DNA of 64,000 nt, taken from NCBI GenBank assembly GCA_964598565.1, contig CAZRCG010000010.1, positions 26,428 through 90,427 of the forward strand, written 5' to 3'. The stretch comes from CAZRCG01 sp964598565. Lineage in GTDB: Bacteria > Bdellovibrionota > UBA2394. The notes under the pieces were generated by a model. It worked only from the letters and a program-made list of their open reading frames with translations, did not search any database and was not told the DNA's origin. A program made the position numbers and the translations under genes. Within the stretch, counting starts at the first letter, position 1. The number at the start of each line of letters is the position of its first letter. Below are positions 25,108-33,174 of the stretch, piece after piece.

Positions 25108-26832
25108 TTAGCGCAACGCAGTGCTTTCGGGCAACGGGGATGAGTTAATAAGATGGATCCATTCTTCTGCCGCGATGAGCGTTTGGTCGAGACTGCCGAT
25201 GGAAAAGCGACCGTGAAAGTCAGCCCAAGCGGGATGGGCCAAAGTCTGACGTCTAAACGGCGCGAAGCGTCTCGTTTCGAGAACAATGGGCGCTACACGG
25301 GGCCCAGCGGCTATCATAAGGGCCTCGGGTAAGTCGGTTGCTCGTTGATTGTGACTCAAGTTAGATAAAAGAATATCGGGTTTGACACCGTCGCGCTGTG
25401 GGCTGACGCCATCAATGCCATAATACTGAAACGTGGTAAGCATCGGGGCTGACTGAGCCCACCCGTCGACAACTTGTCTTTGACCAATGCCTTTGCCGTA
25501 AGTTTTAGAACCTATAAGAATGGCCCGCTCGAGAGACTGAAGACTATAGGCTAAAATCTCAGAAGCCGAGGCCGACTGGTCATCGATCAATACAATAAGT
25601 GGATTCTGAGTACGAGTGACGAGCCGAGTGTCTTTGGGAGCTGAGATGGGATGACTTATACCAGGAGTTGAGAAATGGGATTCGTCTACGACTTCAGCTG
25701 TTATAAGATCTAGGCTCTGACGAGAGCGAAACTTACCGAGAGGTGACTGACCCACAAAGAGGCGAGCGATCAGAACCATCTCGAAGACGCTACCCCCAGG
25801 ATTGCCCTGCAAATCCAATATAATGGGTTGTTTGTCATCGATGGATTCCAAAACTTTCGACACCCCTAGAGCGGCTCCGTGGTCAAATCCGGTGAGTGCG
25901 ATATAGGTATGAGATGCCTTTATCTGCGCAAACACCAAAGACATTTTTTGAGATGCACTTTCTAATAAGACGTCTTTGAACTCTGTGCCGCGAAGTACTC
26001 TCGCTAAAATATAAGGCTGGTAAACTGCTTTGATGGCCTTAGTTAGTTTTCGAAAATCTTTCGGATTTTGCCCCCACTCATCGAGGCTAATGACGGGCGG
26101 TGGGCTTCTAAGATCTTTGAACGGAAAACTCATGCCGACGATTTTATCGCCACGTATCAGCGGGCTCTCGGGTAGGCTCAGCGTCACCAAAAAAGCGAAT
26201 GAGTTCTTTGAACTAGGCTCACGGACAACTCGATAACGGAAGCCATACGAAAAGTTCTCTGTACCGATACGAGAGTCTGATAAATCTAAATGGCTGAATG
26301 AGTCCATCGACCGCAGCAAAGTATCAATATATTCATGATAGATGGTGGGATAGGGATCATAACGATTGTAGGGTTTACTCAGGTCATCGACACCAGAGTC
26401 TAACGGCTCTAAATCCGATACCGTCTCACTGACGAATTGATCGATCTCCTTTAAGAGGGTGCACGATTCGAAGGTGCTTACGAAGGTCTGTTGAGTGCTT
26501 TCGAGATGTAGTTCGGAAAGTCGTTTTTGGGCAGAGCTCACGTTTTTTGGATGAGTCGCAGCATAAACAGGTGCGATCTTAGAGAACCACTGATGACGGT
26601 CTTCGAGAATTTGCAAAAGAGTATCTTGATGAGAGGGTTCAAGCTCGTGTTCGCGGCGCCACAAATGATTGCTAAAAAATATTCGAGCTAATTGTTTTGT
26701 GGAATGGCAAAGAGTGGCTTCAAGGGTTGCGTCAAACGTACGCGACTCGGGTGACGATGAATTACACGCCGATAGAGAAGCGAGCAATCCTGCCAGAATG
26801 CTGGTGAACATGAAGCGAGATCTGGCGACCAT
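25108..26832 (-). CDS. S41 family C-terminal-processing-type peptidase, lipoprotein
   Basis: A 574-residue predicted lipoprotein peptidase. From ATG 26832 it reads MVARSRFMFTSILAGLLASL with lipobox LSAC (C23). A TTG at 26853 and an ATG at 26811 are alternatives; the chosen start gives a basic N-region. The S41 catalytic domain occupies the C-terminal 250 residues: ILDLQGNPGGSVFEM, the nucleophile Ser in DDQSASASEILAYSL and the general-base Lys in GSKTYGKGIGQ. There is no obvious PDZ domain; the N-terminal 250 residues are unfamiliar. It probably degrades or processes proteins in the periplasm. It lies between a methyltransferase-like gene and speA. Confidence 0.87.
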   Translation of the reverse strand: MVARSRFMFTSILAGLLASLSACNSSSPESRTFDATLEATLCHSTKQLARIFFSNHLWRREHELEPSHQDTLLQILEDRHQWFSKIAPVYAATHPKNVSSAQKRLSELHLESTQQTFVSTFESCTLLKEIDQFVSETVSDLEPLDSGVDDLSKPYNRYDPYPTIYHEYIDTLLRSMDSFSHLDLSDSRIGTENFSYGFRYRVVREPSSKNSFAFLVTLSLPESPLIRGDKIVGMSFPFKDLRSPPPVISLDEWGQNPKDFRKLTKAIKAVYQPYILARVLRGTEFKDVLLESASQKMSLVFAQIKASHTYIALTGFDHGAALGVSKVLESIDDKQPIILDLQGNPGGSVFEMVLIARLFVGQSPLGKFRSRQSLDLITAEVVDESHFSTPGISHPISAPKDTRLVTRTQNPLIVLIDDQSASASEILAYSLQSLERAILIGSKTYGKGIGQRQVVDGWAQSAPMLTTFQYYGIDGVSPQRDGVKPDILLSNLSHNQRATDLPEALMIAAGPRVAPIVLETRRFAPFRRQTLAHPAWADFHGRFSIGSLDQTLIAAEEWIHLINSSPLPESTALR

Positions 26833-26863
26833 GACTTGAGGAAAGACTATCAAGGGGCTCCTT

Positions 26864-27721
26864 TTAGCATTCTTGATGATTCTTCGAAAGGTCTGCGCAC
26901 AAATGACGGACCACTACCGAATAGATCGGAAATCGCCTTTTAATCCACGGATTTTCTTGGAATTTTTCAATATAATAGGTGGGCATCGCGGTAGACCACT
27001 TTGTGGGCACTGTATCTTCCAGTAGCTTCAGAGATAGGTCCAGCTCTTCCTGCCCCTGATGAAATAAGACGATGCTCGAGGTAGACGAAAAAAGCTTTCG
27101 ATAAAATGCCCTAGGATCAAAGGCCTTGAGCGAGAGACCATCCCGGCGATGAAGGTCTTCGACAATATAAGGAAAGAGGCAAAAAACGAGATCCCATCTT
27201 TCTTCGTCATGAGATACGCGAGAGATTTCTCTATTCCAAGGCTCCCAATATTGGCGATGGTCGAGCCAATTACCTTGAAAAACCGACACTCGAGAATGCG
27301 CCTGCCATTGTTGAGCGAGACTGGCGTGGTAGTGAGCCGCATCTCCTCGTCGAAAGCCATTCCAATACATAGCGTCCAAACCTGTTTCGAGAGATTCTAG
27401 CTCAAAAGAGCCTGAAATTTTCGAGCTGAGCAGTCGACCAAGAGCCATCGCGTAGGGAAAGTGACGTGAGCCAATGTCGAGCGCGCGGTAGGGAGCGCTG
27501 GTTTTGAAAAAATTTTCAGGCCACTTCATAGTATCGAATATCCAAGCATACAGAAGCGCCGTTCTTAAATGGGGCTCGCTTACCTGTCGGGCGAAGTGAT
27601 ATGGAAAGAGCAACTGCTGCCGAACAAGATCTTCATCGGTATTCGATTCGTGATATCCTGAGCGAAGGCGAGGCATAAAACGACGAAGTTGAATTGAAAT
27701 ATCGTTCCACGAAGGGATCAT
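26864..27721 (-). CDS. methyltransferase-like protein of unknown function
   Basis: A 285-residue soluble protein. The stretch YRALDIGSRHFPYAMALGRLL has the look of motif I of a class I SAM-dependent methyltransferase, followed by an acidic-ended strand (ELESLETGLDA) and later WDLVFCLFPYI, which could be motif IV. These matches are weak and the Gly-rich loop is not typical, so a Rossmann-fold protein of other function is possible. It is the first gene of the operon with the S41 peptidase and speA, with about 30 bases between it and the peptidase start. The ATG at 27721 has no convincing ribosome site. Confidence 0.55.
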   Translation of the reverse strand: MIPSWNDISIQLRRFMPRLRSGYHESNTDEDLVRQQLLFPYHFARQVSEPHLRTALLYAWIFDTMKWPENFFKTSAPYRALDIGSRHFPYAMALGRLLSSKISGSFELESLETGLDAMYWNGFRRGDAAHYHASLAQQWQAHSRVSVFQGNWLDHRQYWEPWNREISRVSHDEERWDLVFCLFPYIVEDLHRRDGLSLKAFDPRAFYRKLFSSTSSIVLFHQGQEELDLSLKLLEDTVPTKWSTAMPTYYIEKFQENPWIKRRFPIYSVVVRHLCADLSKNHQEC

Positions 27722-27765
27722 TTTTTCACTTTGACCGAAACACCATCTTCGGTTCTCTTAAAGAT

Positions 27766-28029
27766 ATGAAACGAGCGATCATCGCACTTGTAGTGGTTGG
27801 AGCCTTTATAGGCATTACGCTGAAAATGATGAAACTGGGAAATGTCGAATGCGAGGTCTGCATAAATTTTAACGGCCAACATCAGTGCGCTCATGCGACA
27901 GGTCCAGATCAGTCATCAGCTCTTGAAGAGGCTCATCGAAGTGCCTGCTCCGTCGTGGCGGGAGGTGTGACGGAAACTCTCGAGTGCGATCGAAGTCCTG
28001 CACTCAGCACTAAATGCTCATCGCCTTAA
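27766..28029 (+). CDS. small Cys-rich exported or membrane-anchored protein
   Basis: An 87-residue protein starting at ATG 27766 (MKRAIIALVVVGAFIGITLK), with one N-terminal hydrophobic helix that anchors or exports it. The rest carries six cysteines in a distinct order: CEVC, QHQC, SAC, LEC and TKC. The pattern of a CxxC followed by Asn-Gly-Gln and Cys, then an Ala-rich helix ending in Ala-Cys, resembles a small widespread proteobacterial family of unknown function, as far as I recall. TTGACC at 27731-27736 may be a -35 element. The last 20 bases overlap the convergent mdh gene. A longer in-frame start at 27694 is less likely because it would overlap the divergent gene. Confidence 0.6.
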   Translation: MKRAIIALVVVGAFIGITLKMMKLGNVECEVCINFNGQHQCAHATGPDQSSALEEAHRSACSVVAGGVTETLECDRSPALSTKCSSP

Positions 28030-28954
28030 CCGCATCAACCAAGACTTGAACAGCATTTTTTGAACCATCTAGCAGAGTTTTTTCATCAGCCGTCAAAGGA
28101 ATCTCAATAATTTTTTCAATACCCTTCGCTCCTAAAACAACAGGAACTCCGAGGTAGATATCTTTATAGCCATAAGATCCATTCAGATAGGCGCATACAG
28201 GGCGTATTTTCTTTTGATCTTTAAGAATAGCTTCGGCCATCTCAACCGACGCTGCCGCGGGCGCATAGTACGCCGAGCCAGTTTTTAGAAAGTTTACAAT
28301 TTCAGCGCCGCCATTCTTGGCGCGCTCAACAATTTTCTTCAGAGTTTCTGGTTCGACGAAGTGCGATACGGGAATTCCTTGAACCGTCGTATAACGAGTC
28401 AACGGTACCATCGTATCTCCATGGCCGCCTAAGAGCAGGGCTTGAATATCTTCGGGGCTGCAACCAATCTCCATGGCCAGAAAGCTTCGGTAGCGTGCGG
28501 TATCTAAAACTCCGGCCATTCCCATAACTCGCTCGGCGGGAAAACCGCTCGCATCTTTAGCTACATGGCACATAACGTCGAGAGGATTGCTCACAACGAT
28601 TAAAATAGAGTGAGGAGAAAACTGAATAACTTGTTTGGTTACAGACCGCACAATGCCGGCATTAGTTTTTAGTAGATCGTCTCGGCTCATACCGGGCTTT
28701 CTAGGAATACCCGCTGTGATAATGACCACGTCAGAATTAGCAGTGGCTTCGTAAGCGTTGGTTCCGGTCACCGAAACCGAATTGTTTTCAACAGGCATCG
28801 ATTCGTAAATATCGAGAGCCTTTCCTTGAGGAATGCCCTCTGCAATATCGACCAAAACAATATCGCCAAGTTCTTTAAGAGCGCAGAGATGAGCGGCCGT
28901 CGCTCCCACATTCCCGGCACCAATTACAGAAATTTTTGAGCGTCTAAGTGTCAT
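28010..28954 (-). CDS. mdh: malate dehydrogenase, LDH-like type
   Basis: A 314-residue NAD-dependent enzyme of the TCA cycle converting malate to oxaloacetate. It has the nucleotide site ISVIGAGNVGATAAHL, the substrate loop ITAGIPRKPGMSRDDLL with R85 (malate; lactate enzymes have Gln here) and R91, and GGHGDTMVPL with the catalytic His. The start at 28954 is preferred because the promoter TTGCCG-N18-TACACT ends six bases before it. Alternatives upstream are TTG 28990, which has GGAGG four bases before it, and ATG 29017, which would add 21 residues with no homology. The gene end overlaps the small Cys-rich gene by 20 bases. Confidence 0.94.
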   Translation of the reverse strand: MTLRRSKISVIGAGNVGATAAHLCALKELGDIVLVDIAEGIPQGKALDIYESMPVENNSVSVTGTNAYEATANSDVVIITAGIPRKPGMSRDDLLKTNAGIVRSVTKQVIQFSPHSILIVVSNPLDVMCHVAKDASGFPAERVMGMAGVLDTARYRSFLAMEIGCSPEDIQALLLGGHGDTMVPLTRYTTVQGIPVSHFVEPETLKKIVERAKNGGAEIVNFLKTGSAYYAPAAASVEMAEAILKDQKKIRPVCAYLNGSYGYKDIYLGVPVVLGAKGIEKIIEIPLTADEKTLLDGSKNAVQVLVDAVKAMSI

Positions 28955-28960
28955 GGGTTT

Positions 28961-28990
28961 AGTGTAGGGAACAATCTTGTCAGACGGCAA
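28961..28990 (-). promoter_or_regulatory. promoter of mdh
   Basis: On the minus strand TTGCCG (28990-28985), an 18-base spacer and TACACT (28966-28961) stand six bases before ATG 28954. No Shine-Dalgarno is present between them, consistent with a leaderless transcript. Confidence 0.4.
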
Positions 28991-29164
28991 GAATCCTCCA
29001 CGAGAAATTTTAGCCATGAGAGATTCTATTCGGATAGATCATAAAATTTCGTTGCGAGTGGGCTCAGAACGCGAAGCGACCCAAGCGCCAACGTTGGCAT
29101 GGGGCATGCACTCTCAAGGCCATGAGAGGGGGCCCCGGCGGCCGGACACCCCTATAGAGGCTTT

Positions 29165-30217
29165 ATGAACACTTTGATGCGCAAAACACGAAACCTAGAG
29201 TCTGCAAATATTGCAGAGATAAGTCGGCAGGGTGATATAAATCGTACCAAGTCGAGGGTCTTACTGTCGGAACTTCAGCACTTTCATTGGAGCGGTACCG
29301 TGGAGCTGAGATCGGGTGAACGTCTCAAACGTCTTCATCTGGTGAAGGGCAGGGTGGTTCGAATTCAGTCCAATCTCTCCTCAGAACTCTATGGATCTAT
29401 TTTAGAGACTCATCTCGCTGTACCCCGAGCCGATCTTGACGAAGCCCTTCGTCTTCAGCGTGAACTCTTTCCCAATATGAAAGTTGGGGATATTCTGAAA
29501 AATCATCTGTCAGAACGTCGACCTAAGTTGACTGAGCTACTCTCTGACGAGGGTTTGAAGCTTGCCGAGCGTCTGCAGTTTGTGAATAGCTTGATTCAGG
29601 CGCTTACCTGGGTGAGCGGATCATTTCTTTTAAATCCCGCCAAAGCAAAAGAAGCGGGTGATTCGGCCCTATGTTCCATCGATATTTCGGAGGCCTTAAA
29701 TGACTTGCTCGATTTTCAGACTCGAGAGTCGTTGGCCGTTTTTTCATCTCTCCCTCTATGGCCTGAGCAGGTGGGACAGGTCGCACTGAGCCGCTATGCC
29801 TTGTGGAATATCTTGGCGAGCCTTCGAACTCGATCGCTTAGTGGAGTGTTATTGATTCGAAAAGATCAGAAACTCTACGAGATTGTTGTGAAGCAGGGTT
29901 TGCCTATGATTCTGTATGAAGGGACCTTTGCGAAACCTAGACAATCGATTGTTGTGCGGCACGCTGGGCAAGACCACGAAGAGTTTTTTCAAGATCAAAT
30001 ATTTCACCTTTTAAGTTTTACGACGGGATCAGCCTACTTTCGTTCGTTCGATAGTTCATCCGGTGGTGGTGCGGTGGTGCCGGCTTCCATGGAGATCGTC
30101 GAATCCACGGCCATTTTACCTGAGGCCGAACTGAGTATTGACGAAGTATCAAGCGTACAAGGGCTTGTGCCCCAGTGGCGAAAGAATCTTCTTCGATTAT
30201 TCTCCTGGCGACGTTAA
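29165..30217 (+). CDS. DUF4388/PATAN-like protein
   Basis: A 350-residue cytoplasmic protein. Residues about 30-180 begin with SRVLLSELQHFHWSGTVELRSGERLKRLHLVKGRVVRIQSN, cut here into its recognisable parts: a two-strand 'gain in expression of gene product' pattern typical of DUF4388 (PATAN) domains, which are common in Myxococcota and Bdellovibrionota signalling proteins. A second, similar unit seems to occur at about 200-310 (LWNILASLRTRSLSGVLLI, VVKQGLPMILYEG). The role is probably regulatory, but no effector domain is attached. The start ATG has GAGG five bases upstream. Its 3' end overlaps rpoH by 21 bases in convergent orientation. The family call is from pattern only. Confidence 0.6.
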   Translation: MNTLMRKTRNLESANIAEISRQGDINRTKSRVLLSELQHFHWSGTVELRSGERLKRLHLVKGRVVRIQSNLSSELYGSILETHLAVPRADLDEALRLQRELFPNMKVGDILKNHLSERRPKLTELLSDEGLKLAERLQFVNSLIQALTWVSGSFLLNPAKAKEAGDSALCSIDISEALNDLLDFQTRESLAVFSSLPLWPEQVGQVALSRYALWNILASLRTRSLSGVLLIRKDQKLYEIVVKQGLPMILYEGTFAKPRQSIVVRHAGQDHEEFFQDQIFHLLSFTTGSAYFRSFDSSSGGGAVVPASMEIVESTAILPEAELSIDEVSSVQGLVPQWRKNLLRLFSWRR

Positions 30218-31171
30218 ACCTTTATGCTTTGAGCGGTAGGGTGCAGCCATAAAACGAGCATTGGCTTTCATATAGTCTCTCAATTTTTCCAAGACTCGAG
30301 CTTCAATCTGTCGTACTCGCTCTCTGGTGATGGAATAGGTCTCGCCAATTTCTTGAAGCGTTTTTGGGCTTTCCGCTCTCAAACGTTCTCGAAATATGAG
30401 CAGTTCTTTACCTGCCAACGAGCGTTCAAAAGTATTCAGTCGTTCAATGAACTCGCCGCGAATTTCTCGATCAGCGAGAGCATCATCGATATCTTGCGAG
30501 GGATCTCGCAAGATCTGGAGTAGGGAATTTCCTTCAGAAGAGTCGCTTTGCAGGGGGGAATTTAATGAGACATCTCGTCCTGACAAGCGCTGGGACATCT
30601 CGACGACTTCTCTTTCTTTGACCTGAAGTCGGTCAGCCAGCAACTTGGGTTCTGGGCTCAATCCTTGCGCCTCAAGTCGATTTTTCTCTTTCTGAAGTCG
30701 ATAAAATAATGAGCGCTGCGCTTTGGTGGTGCCTACCTTAACGAGCGAGAAATTTTTCAGAACGAAGGCCCGTATATAAGCCTTGATCCAATAGCTGGCG
30801 TACGACGAAAGTTTGGCACCTTTCTCAGGATCAAATTCTTTAACCGCTTGAAGCAAGCCGACATTGCCCTCTTGAATAAGATCGAGAAGATGAATGCCAG
30901 TTCGAGAATATTCGTAAGCAATTTTTACAACGAGCCTAAGATTGGCCAGTATGAGAATTTTGGCTTTCTGAGGGTCGTGATCAACGAGGTACCCTTCGGC
31001 GATCTCGCGCTCTTTTTCAGGGCTGAGCAGGGGATAGTCTTTGATGCTTTGAAGGTAGAGCTGAAGGGCTTCTGTTTTAGACGGAACGATGGCGCTAGGC
31101 GCTAAAGGCACTGGAAAAGCAGAGTCGGCCTTCGATGTTTCCGTGCTGACTTTCTTCGACCGCGGCGCCAT
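30197..31171 (-). CDS. rpoH: RNA polymerase sigma-32-like factor
   Basis: A 324-residue group 3/RpoH-type sigma factor. Region 2 is clear (NLRLVVKIAYEYSRTGIHLLDLIQEGN, then FDPEKGAKLSSYASYWIKAYI), as are the following RpoH-box-like segment (QRSLFYRLQKEKNRLE) and region 4 with ITRERVRQIEARVLEKLRDYM. Region 1.1 is absent. It directs heat-shock or related stress promoters. It starts nine bases after the stop of a membrane protein of unknown function and is probably cotranscribed with it. No adjacent chaperone genes are in the window, so the regulon is inferred from family only. Confidence 0.9.
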   Translation of the reverse strand: MAPRSKKVSTETSKADSAFPVPLAPSAIVPSKTEALQLYLQSIKDYPLLSPEKEREIAEGYLVDHDPQKAKILILANLRLVVKIAYEYSRTGIHLLDLIQEGNVGLLQAVKEFDPEKGAKLSSYASYWIKAYIRAFVLKNFSLVKVGTTKAQRSLFYRLQKEKNRLEAQGLSPEPKLLADRLQVKEREVVEMSQRLSGRDVSLNSPLQSDSSEGNSLLQILRDPSQDIDDALADREIRGEFIERLNTFERSLAGKELLIFRERLRAESPKTLQEIGETYSITRERVRQIEARVLEKLRDYMKANARFMAAPYRSKHKGLTSPGE

Positions 31172-31180
31172 GATAAAAAC

Positions 31181-31870
31181 CTACCTTGCAGCAGCCTGCT
31201 GAGCAAGATATCGGCTTATCGATTGTTCTCTCTCGGCTGGCGATGGCCAGGTGGCGAGAAGCGACGGCCCTAGCATGGACAATCCAGCCCACCACGAGCC
31301 GCCTATTCTGTTCTGTGTCGTTTCCTTAAGTCGCTCAATAACGGTTTGCCACGCTGCAGCATCCCCGAGTGCTAATACCGTCTCGCGGTCACTTGCTCGA
31401 ATCTGTGGTTTAAAAAAAAGCCGTTCGAGGGGGGAGGAATAAAAATCGACAAAGCCCAGCCACAACAAAAGAGCCTCCTGCTCGCGAGTGGTCAAACCCT
31501 GCCAAACATAAGAGCACGCGTAAACATAAAAGTTCTTGCCTCGTCTTAATCCAACAATATCGGCTCCCGTAGAATTGGCACCCGTTCTGTCGCTGCCGAC
31601 CATGGCTCCTACAGTGCTCGCATCAGTCCTAACGCTGCCGCCCATCGTGGCACCCATAGCATTAGCATCCTTCCTGCTGCTGCCGCCCATCGTGGCCGAT
31701 GTATTCTTAAAAAAATAGAGATTCACATGGTATCGAAATCGGGCCTCGAATCGAAGGCTCGCCTCACCGGCCGAAGAGGTCGCGCCTTCAGAGCGCAGCT
31801 GAAGTAATAAAATGATGATCGAGGGCGCAAACCAAAGTGCCGCGAGCAGCGCTACTATGAGCCAAAGCAT
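31181..31870 (-). CDS. membrane protein resembling a degenerate M48/M56 peptidase, with internal repeats
   Basis: A 229-residue protein with an N-terminal membrane helix (LWLIVALLAALWFAPSIIILLL). Residues about 115-180 align by eye with M48/M56 zinc peptidases: GLTTREQEALLLWLGFVDFYSSPLERL occupies the place of the SxEELEAVLxHE-type helix and ASDRETVLALGDAAAWQTVIERL that of the AADR...GD...AL segment. The HEXXH zinc site is missing, so it would be inactive. Between them lie three tandem 14-15-residue repeats (ATMGGS-R-DA--xG type, residues 59-107). It is immediately upstream of rpoH. Whether it regulates the sigma factor is open; the peptidase relation is tentative. Confidence 0.5.
   Translation of the reverse strand: MLWLIVALLAALWFAPSIIILLLQLRSEGATSSAGEASLRFEARFRYHVNLYFFKNTSATMGGSSRKDANAMGATMGGSVRTDASTVGAMVGSDRTGANSTGADIVGLRRGKNFYVYACSYVWQGLTTREQEALLLWLGFVDFYSSPLERLFFKPQIRASDRETVLALGDAAAWQTVIERLKETTQNRIGGSWWAGLSMLGPSLLATWPSPAEREQSISRYLAQQAAAR
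31550..31696 (-). repeat. in-frame tandem repeats of 42-45 bases
   Basis: Three imperfect copies of a Gly/Ala/Ser/Thr-rich unit begin near 31592, 31634 and 31679 on the plus strand, each with GCTGCCG followed by a CCATGG/CCATCG segment. Spacings of 42 and 45 bases keep the reading frame. They encode ATMGGS-type peptides and could vary in number between strains. Confidence 0.7.
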
Positions 31871-31876
31871 AAGCGT

Positions 31877-31905
31877 ATCTTTGATGGCTTTTCGTTAAAT
31901 GGCAA
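31877..31905 (-). promoter_or_regulatory. possible promoter upstream of the repeat protein and rpoH
   Basis: On the minus strand TTGCCA (31905-31900), a 17-base spacer and AAAGAT (31882-31877) stop six bases before ATG 31870. The -35 fits well and the -10 weakly. There is no Shine-Dalgarno. Confidence 0.35.
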
Positions 31906-31944
31906 GACTTGGGGTATCTTTCACGGGAGGTGGACCACCCCAGC

Positions 31945-32973
31945 TTAGAGCGTAACGTAGATCTCTATTTTTTTTGGGCCGTAAAACTGAATCGCCATCA
32001 AGCGATTGTGTTCAGAACACAGCACCCTCATATTATCTGTATCGGTTTTGCCCCCTGCCGCCAACGGCTTGCAATGTTCAAACTCCAACCTGAAGCGACT
32101 CTCACATCGACGATGGCTCAGCCGATCTTTATATTCACATCGACCTCCCGCTCGTTCCCACACAGTATGTCGAATCGCCTTTGGTATATAGCGGGATTGG
32201 GATTGAATCTGGGATTGGGGCTGAGAGAGAGCTACTTGCTGAGAGGTTGAAGCACGCCCTATCTGGGACGGGGGTGCCTCTTGATTGCCGGCGTAAGTTT
32301 CGCCCGTCGTGACTGCGGCCGGAAAAGGTGAATTTTGAGGAAATGGCTCTCTGGATGCCTTATAACTGACCTCATCTTCAGATTTACGTTTCACCGTATT
32401 CTTGTCTTTGGCCTCCTTAAGCAAGCGCTTTACTCCCGCTTCAAAAACCTCCGACAGGGCGATAGATTTTATGGCCCTTAGCTCATCCAATAAATCACTG
32501 ACCTCTTTCGATACTACAAACTTTAGTTCTCGAAGTTCAGCGGATAGGAGTCTCTCTTTATCTTTAGGTTTCTCAACAGGCTGTTCACTCTGCGCCACCA
32601 AAACCACTTCCACTTCTCGTTTCGATTTATGCTTACACTGAGCAATGAGCTTGCTGGTTTTCTCTGATTGCCATTTGGTTGGGCTGACTTTTGATTCTTG
32701 ATAAAGAAAGCGATTGATCTGAGCTGCCGTAGTCATCGAAAGCTCACCCTCTTCGATATGTTTTTTTACTTCAGGCGCTTTCTTAAGGAGGCGCATGGCG
32801 TGAATGCGTTCTGAGGCTTGCGACTCACTATAGTGGAGTTCTTTGACCACAAACTCCCACAGTGAACTGTAAGCTCTCACGCTGTAGAGCCTTCTTGATT
32901 CCACTTCGGCCTGGTTCTTATATACGTTGACATCGTAGAGGTGTGTTAGAAGCGAAGCGTCGAAGCATCTCAT
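31945..32973 (-). CDS. HNH endonuclease-domain protein
   Basis: A 342-residue protein. The N-terminal part (LYSVRAYSSLWEFVVKEL, YSESQASERIHAMRLLKK, IEEGELSMTTAAQI) is a helical domain that I associate with multicopy HNH proteins of Bdellovibrio relatives. A Gln/Ser/Pro-rich linker follows (about residues 225-270). The C-terminus is an HNH nuclease: GGRCEYKDRLSHRRCESR, FEHCKPLAAGGKTDTDNMRVLC and SEHNR provide the Cys and HNH residues. The start ATG 32973 has GAGGG eight bases upstream; upstream in-frame codons read into a repeat array and are probably not translated. The substrate is unknown; such genes can be accessory or mobile. Confidence 0.82.
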   Translation of the reverse strand: MRCFDASLLTHLYDVNVYKNQAEVESRRLYSVRAYSSLWEFVVKELHYSESQASERIHAMRLLKKAPEVKKHIEEGELSMTTAAQINRFLYQESKVSPTKWQSEKTSKLIAQCKHKSKREVEVVLVAQSEQPVEKPKDKERLLSAELRELKFVVSKEVSDLLDELRAIKSIALSEVFEAGVKRLLKEAKDKNTVKRKSEDEVSYKASREPFPQNSPFPAAVTTGETYAGNQEAPPSQIGRASTSQQVALSQPQSQIQSQSRYIPKAIRHTVWERAGGRCEYKDRLSHRRCESRFRLEFEHCKPLAAGGKTDTDNMRVLCSEHNRLMAIQFYGPKKIEIYVTL

Positions 32974-33174
32974 TGCGGTAGCCCTCGCTCGCAGTATTGC
33001 GGCGCAATATCTCATTTTCATCAGCCCTCGTCCTGAGCATCTCACTACAGCCGCCCGCGCCCTCCGAATAATCTCATTCCTTCTTCAGCCTCTCTCGTGT
33101 CTGAATTGTTACCAAACGGTTCACGAACAATCTCATTCCTTCTTCGGCCTGACTCGCTCTCGTTCGAGCATCTC
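32967..33174 (-). repeat. array of degenerate repeats derived from a gene 3' end
   Basis: On the minus strand six units begin with GAGAT(G/T), at plus-strand anchor positions 33170, 33130, 33071, 33039, 33009 and 32967. Units have irregular lengths of 30 to 59 bases with a loose consensus GAGATGCTCG, an Arg-codon-rich middle, then AGGCTGAAGAAGGAAT. The two best copies (33071-33090 and 33130-33149) differ at one of about 20 positions. The first unit is the coding end of the 162-residue gene and the last supplies the start region of the HNH gene, so the array looks like repeated duplication of that gene's tail. Confidence 0.6.

Noticed and set aside
29126..29156. GC-rich run with GGGGCCCC and CGGCCGG palindromes before the DUF4388-like gene
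   Set aside because: Could form a hairpin near the ribosome site but there is no T run or recognised riboswitch; left unannotated.
32967..33174. CRISPR array
   Set aside because: Units are irregular, degenerate and contain no uniform spacers; no cas gene is present.
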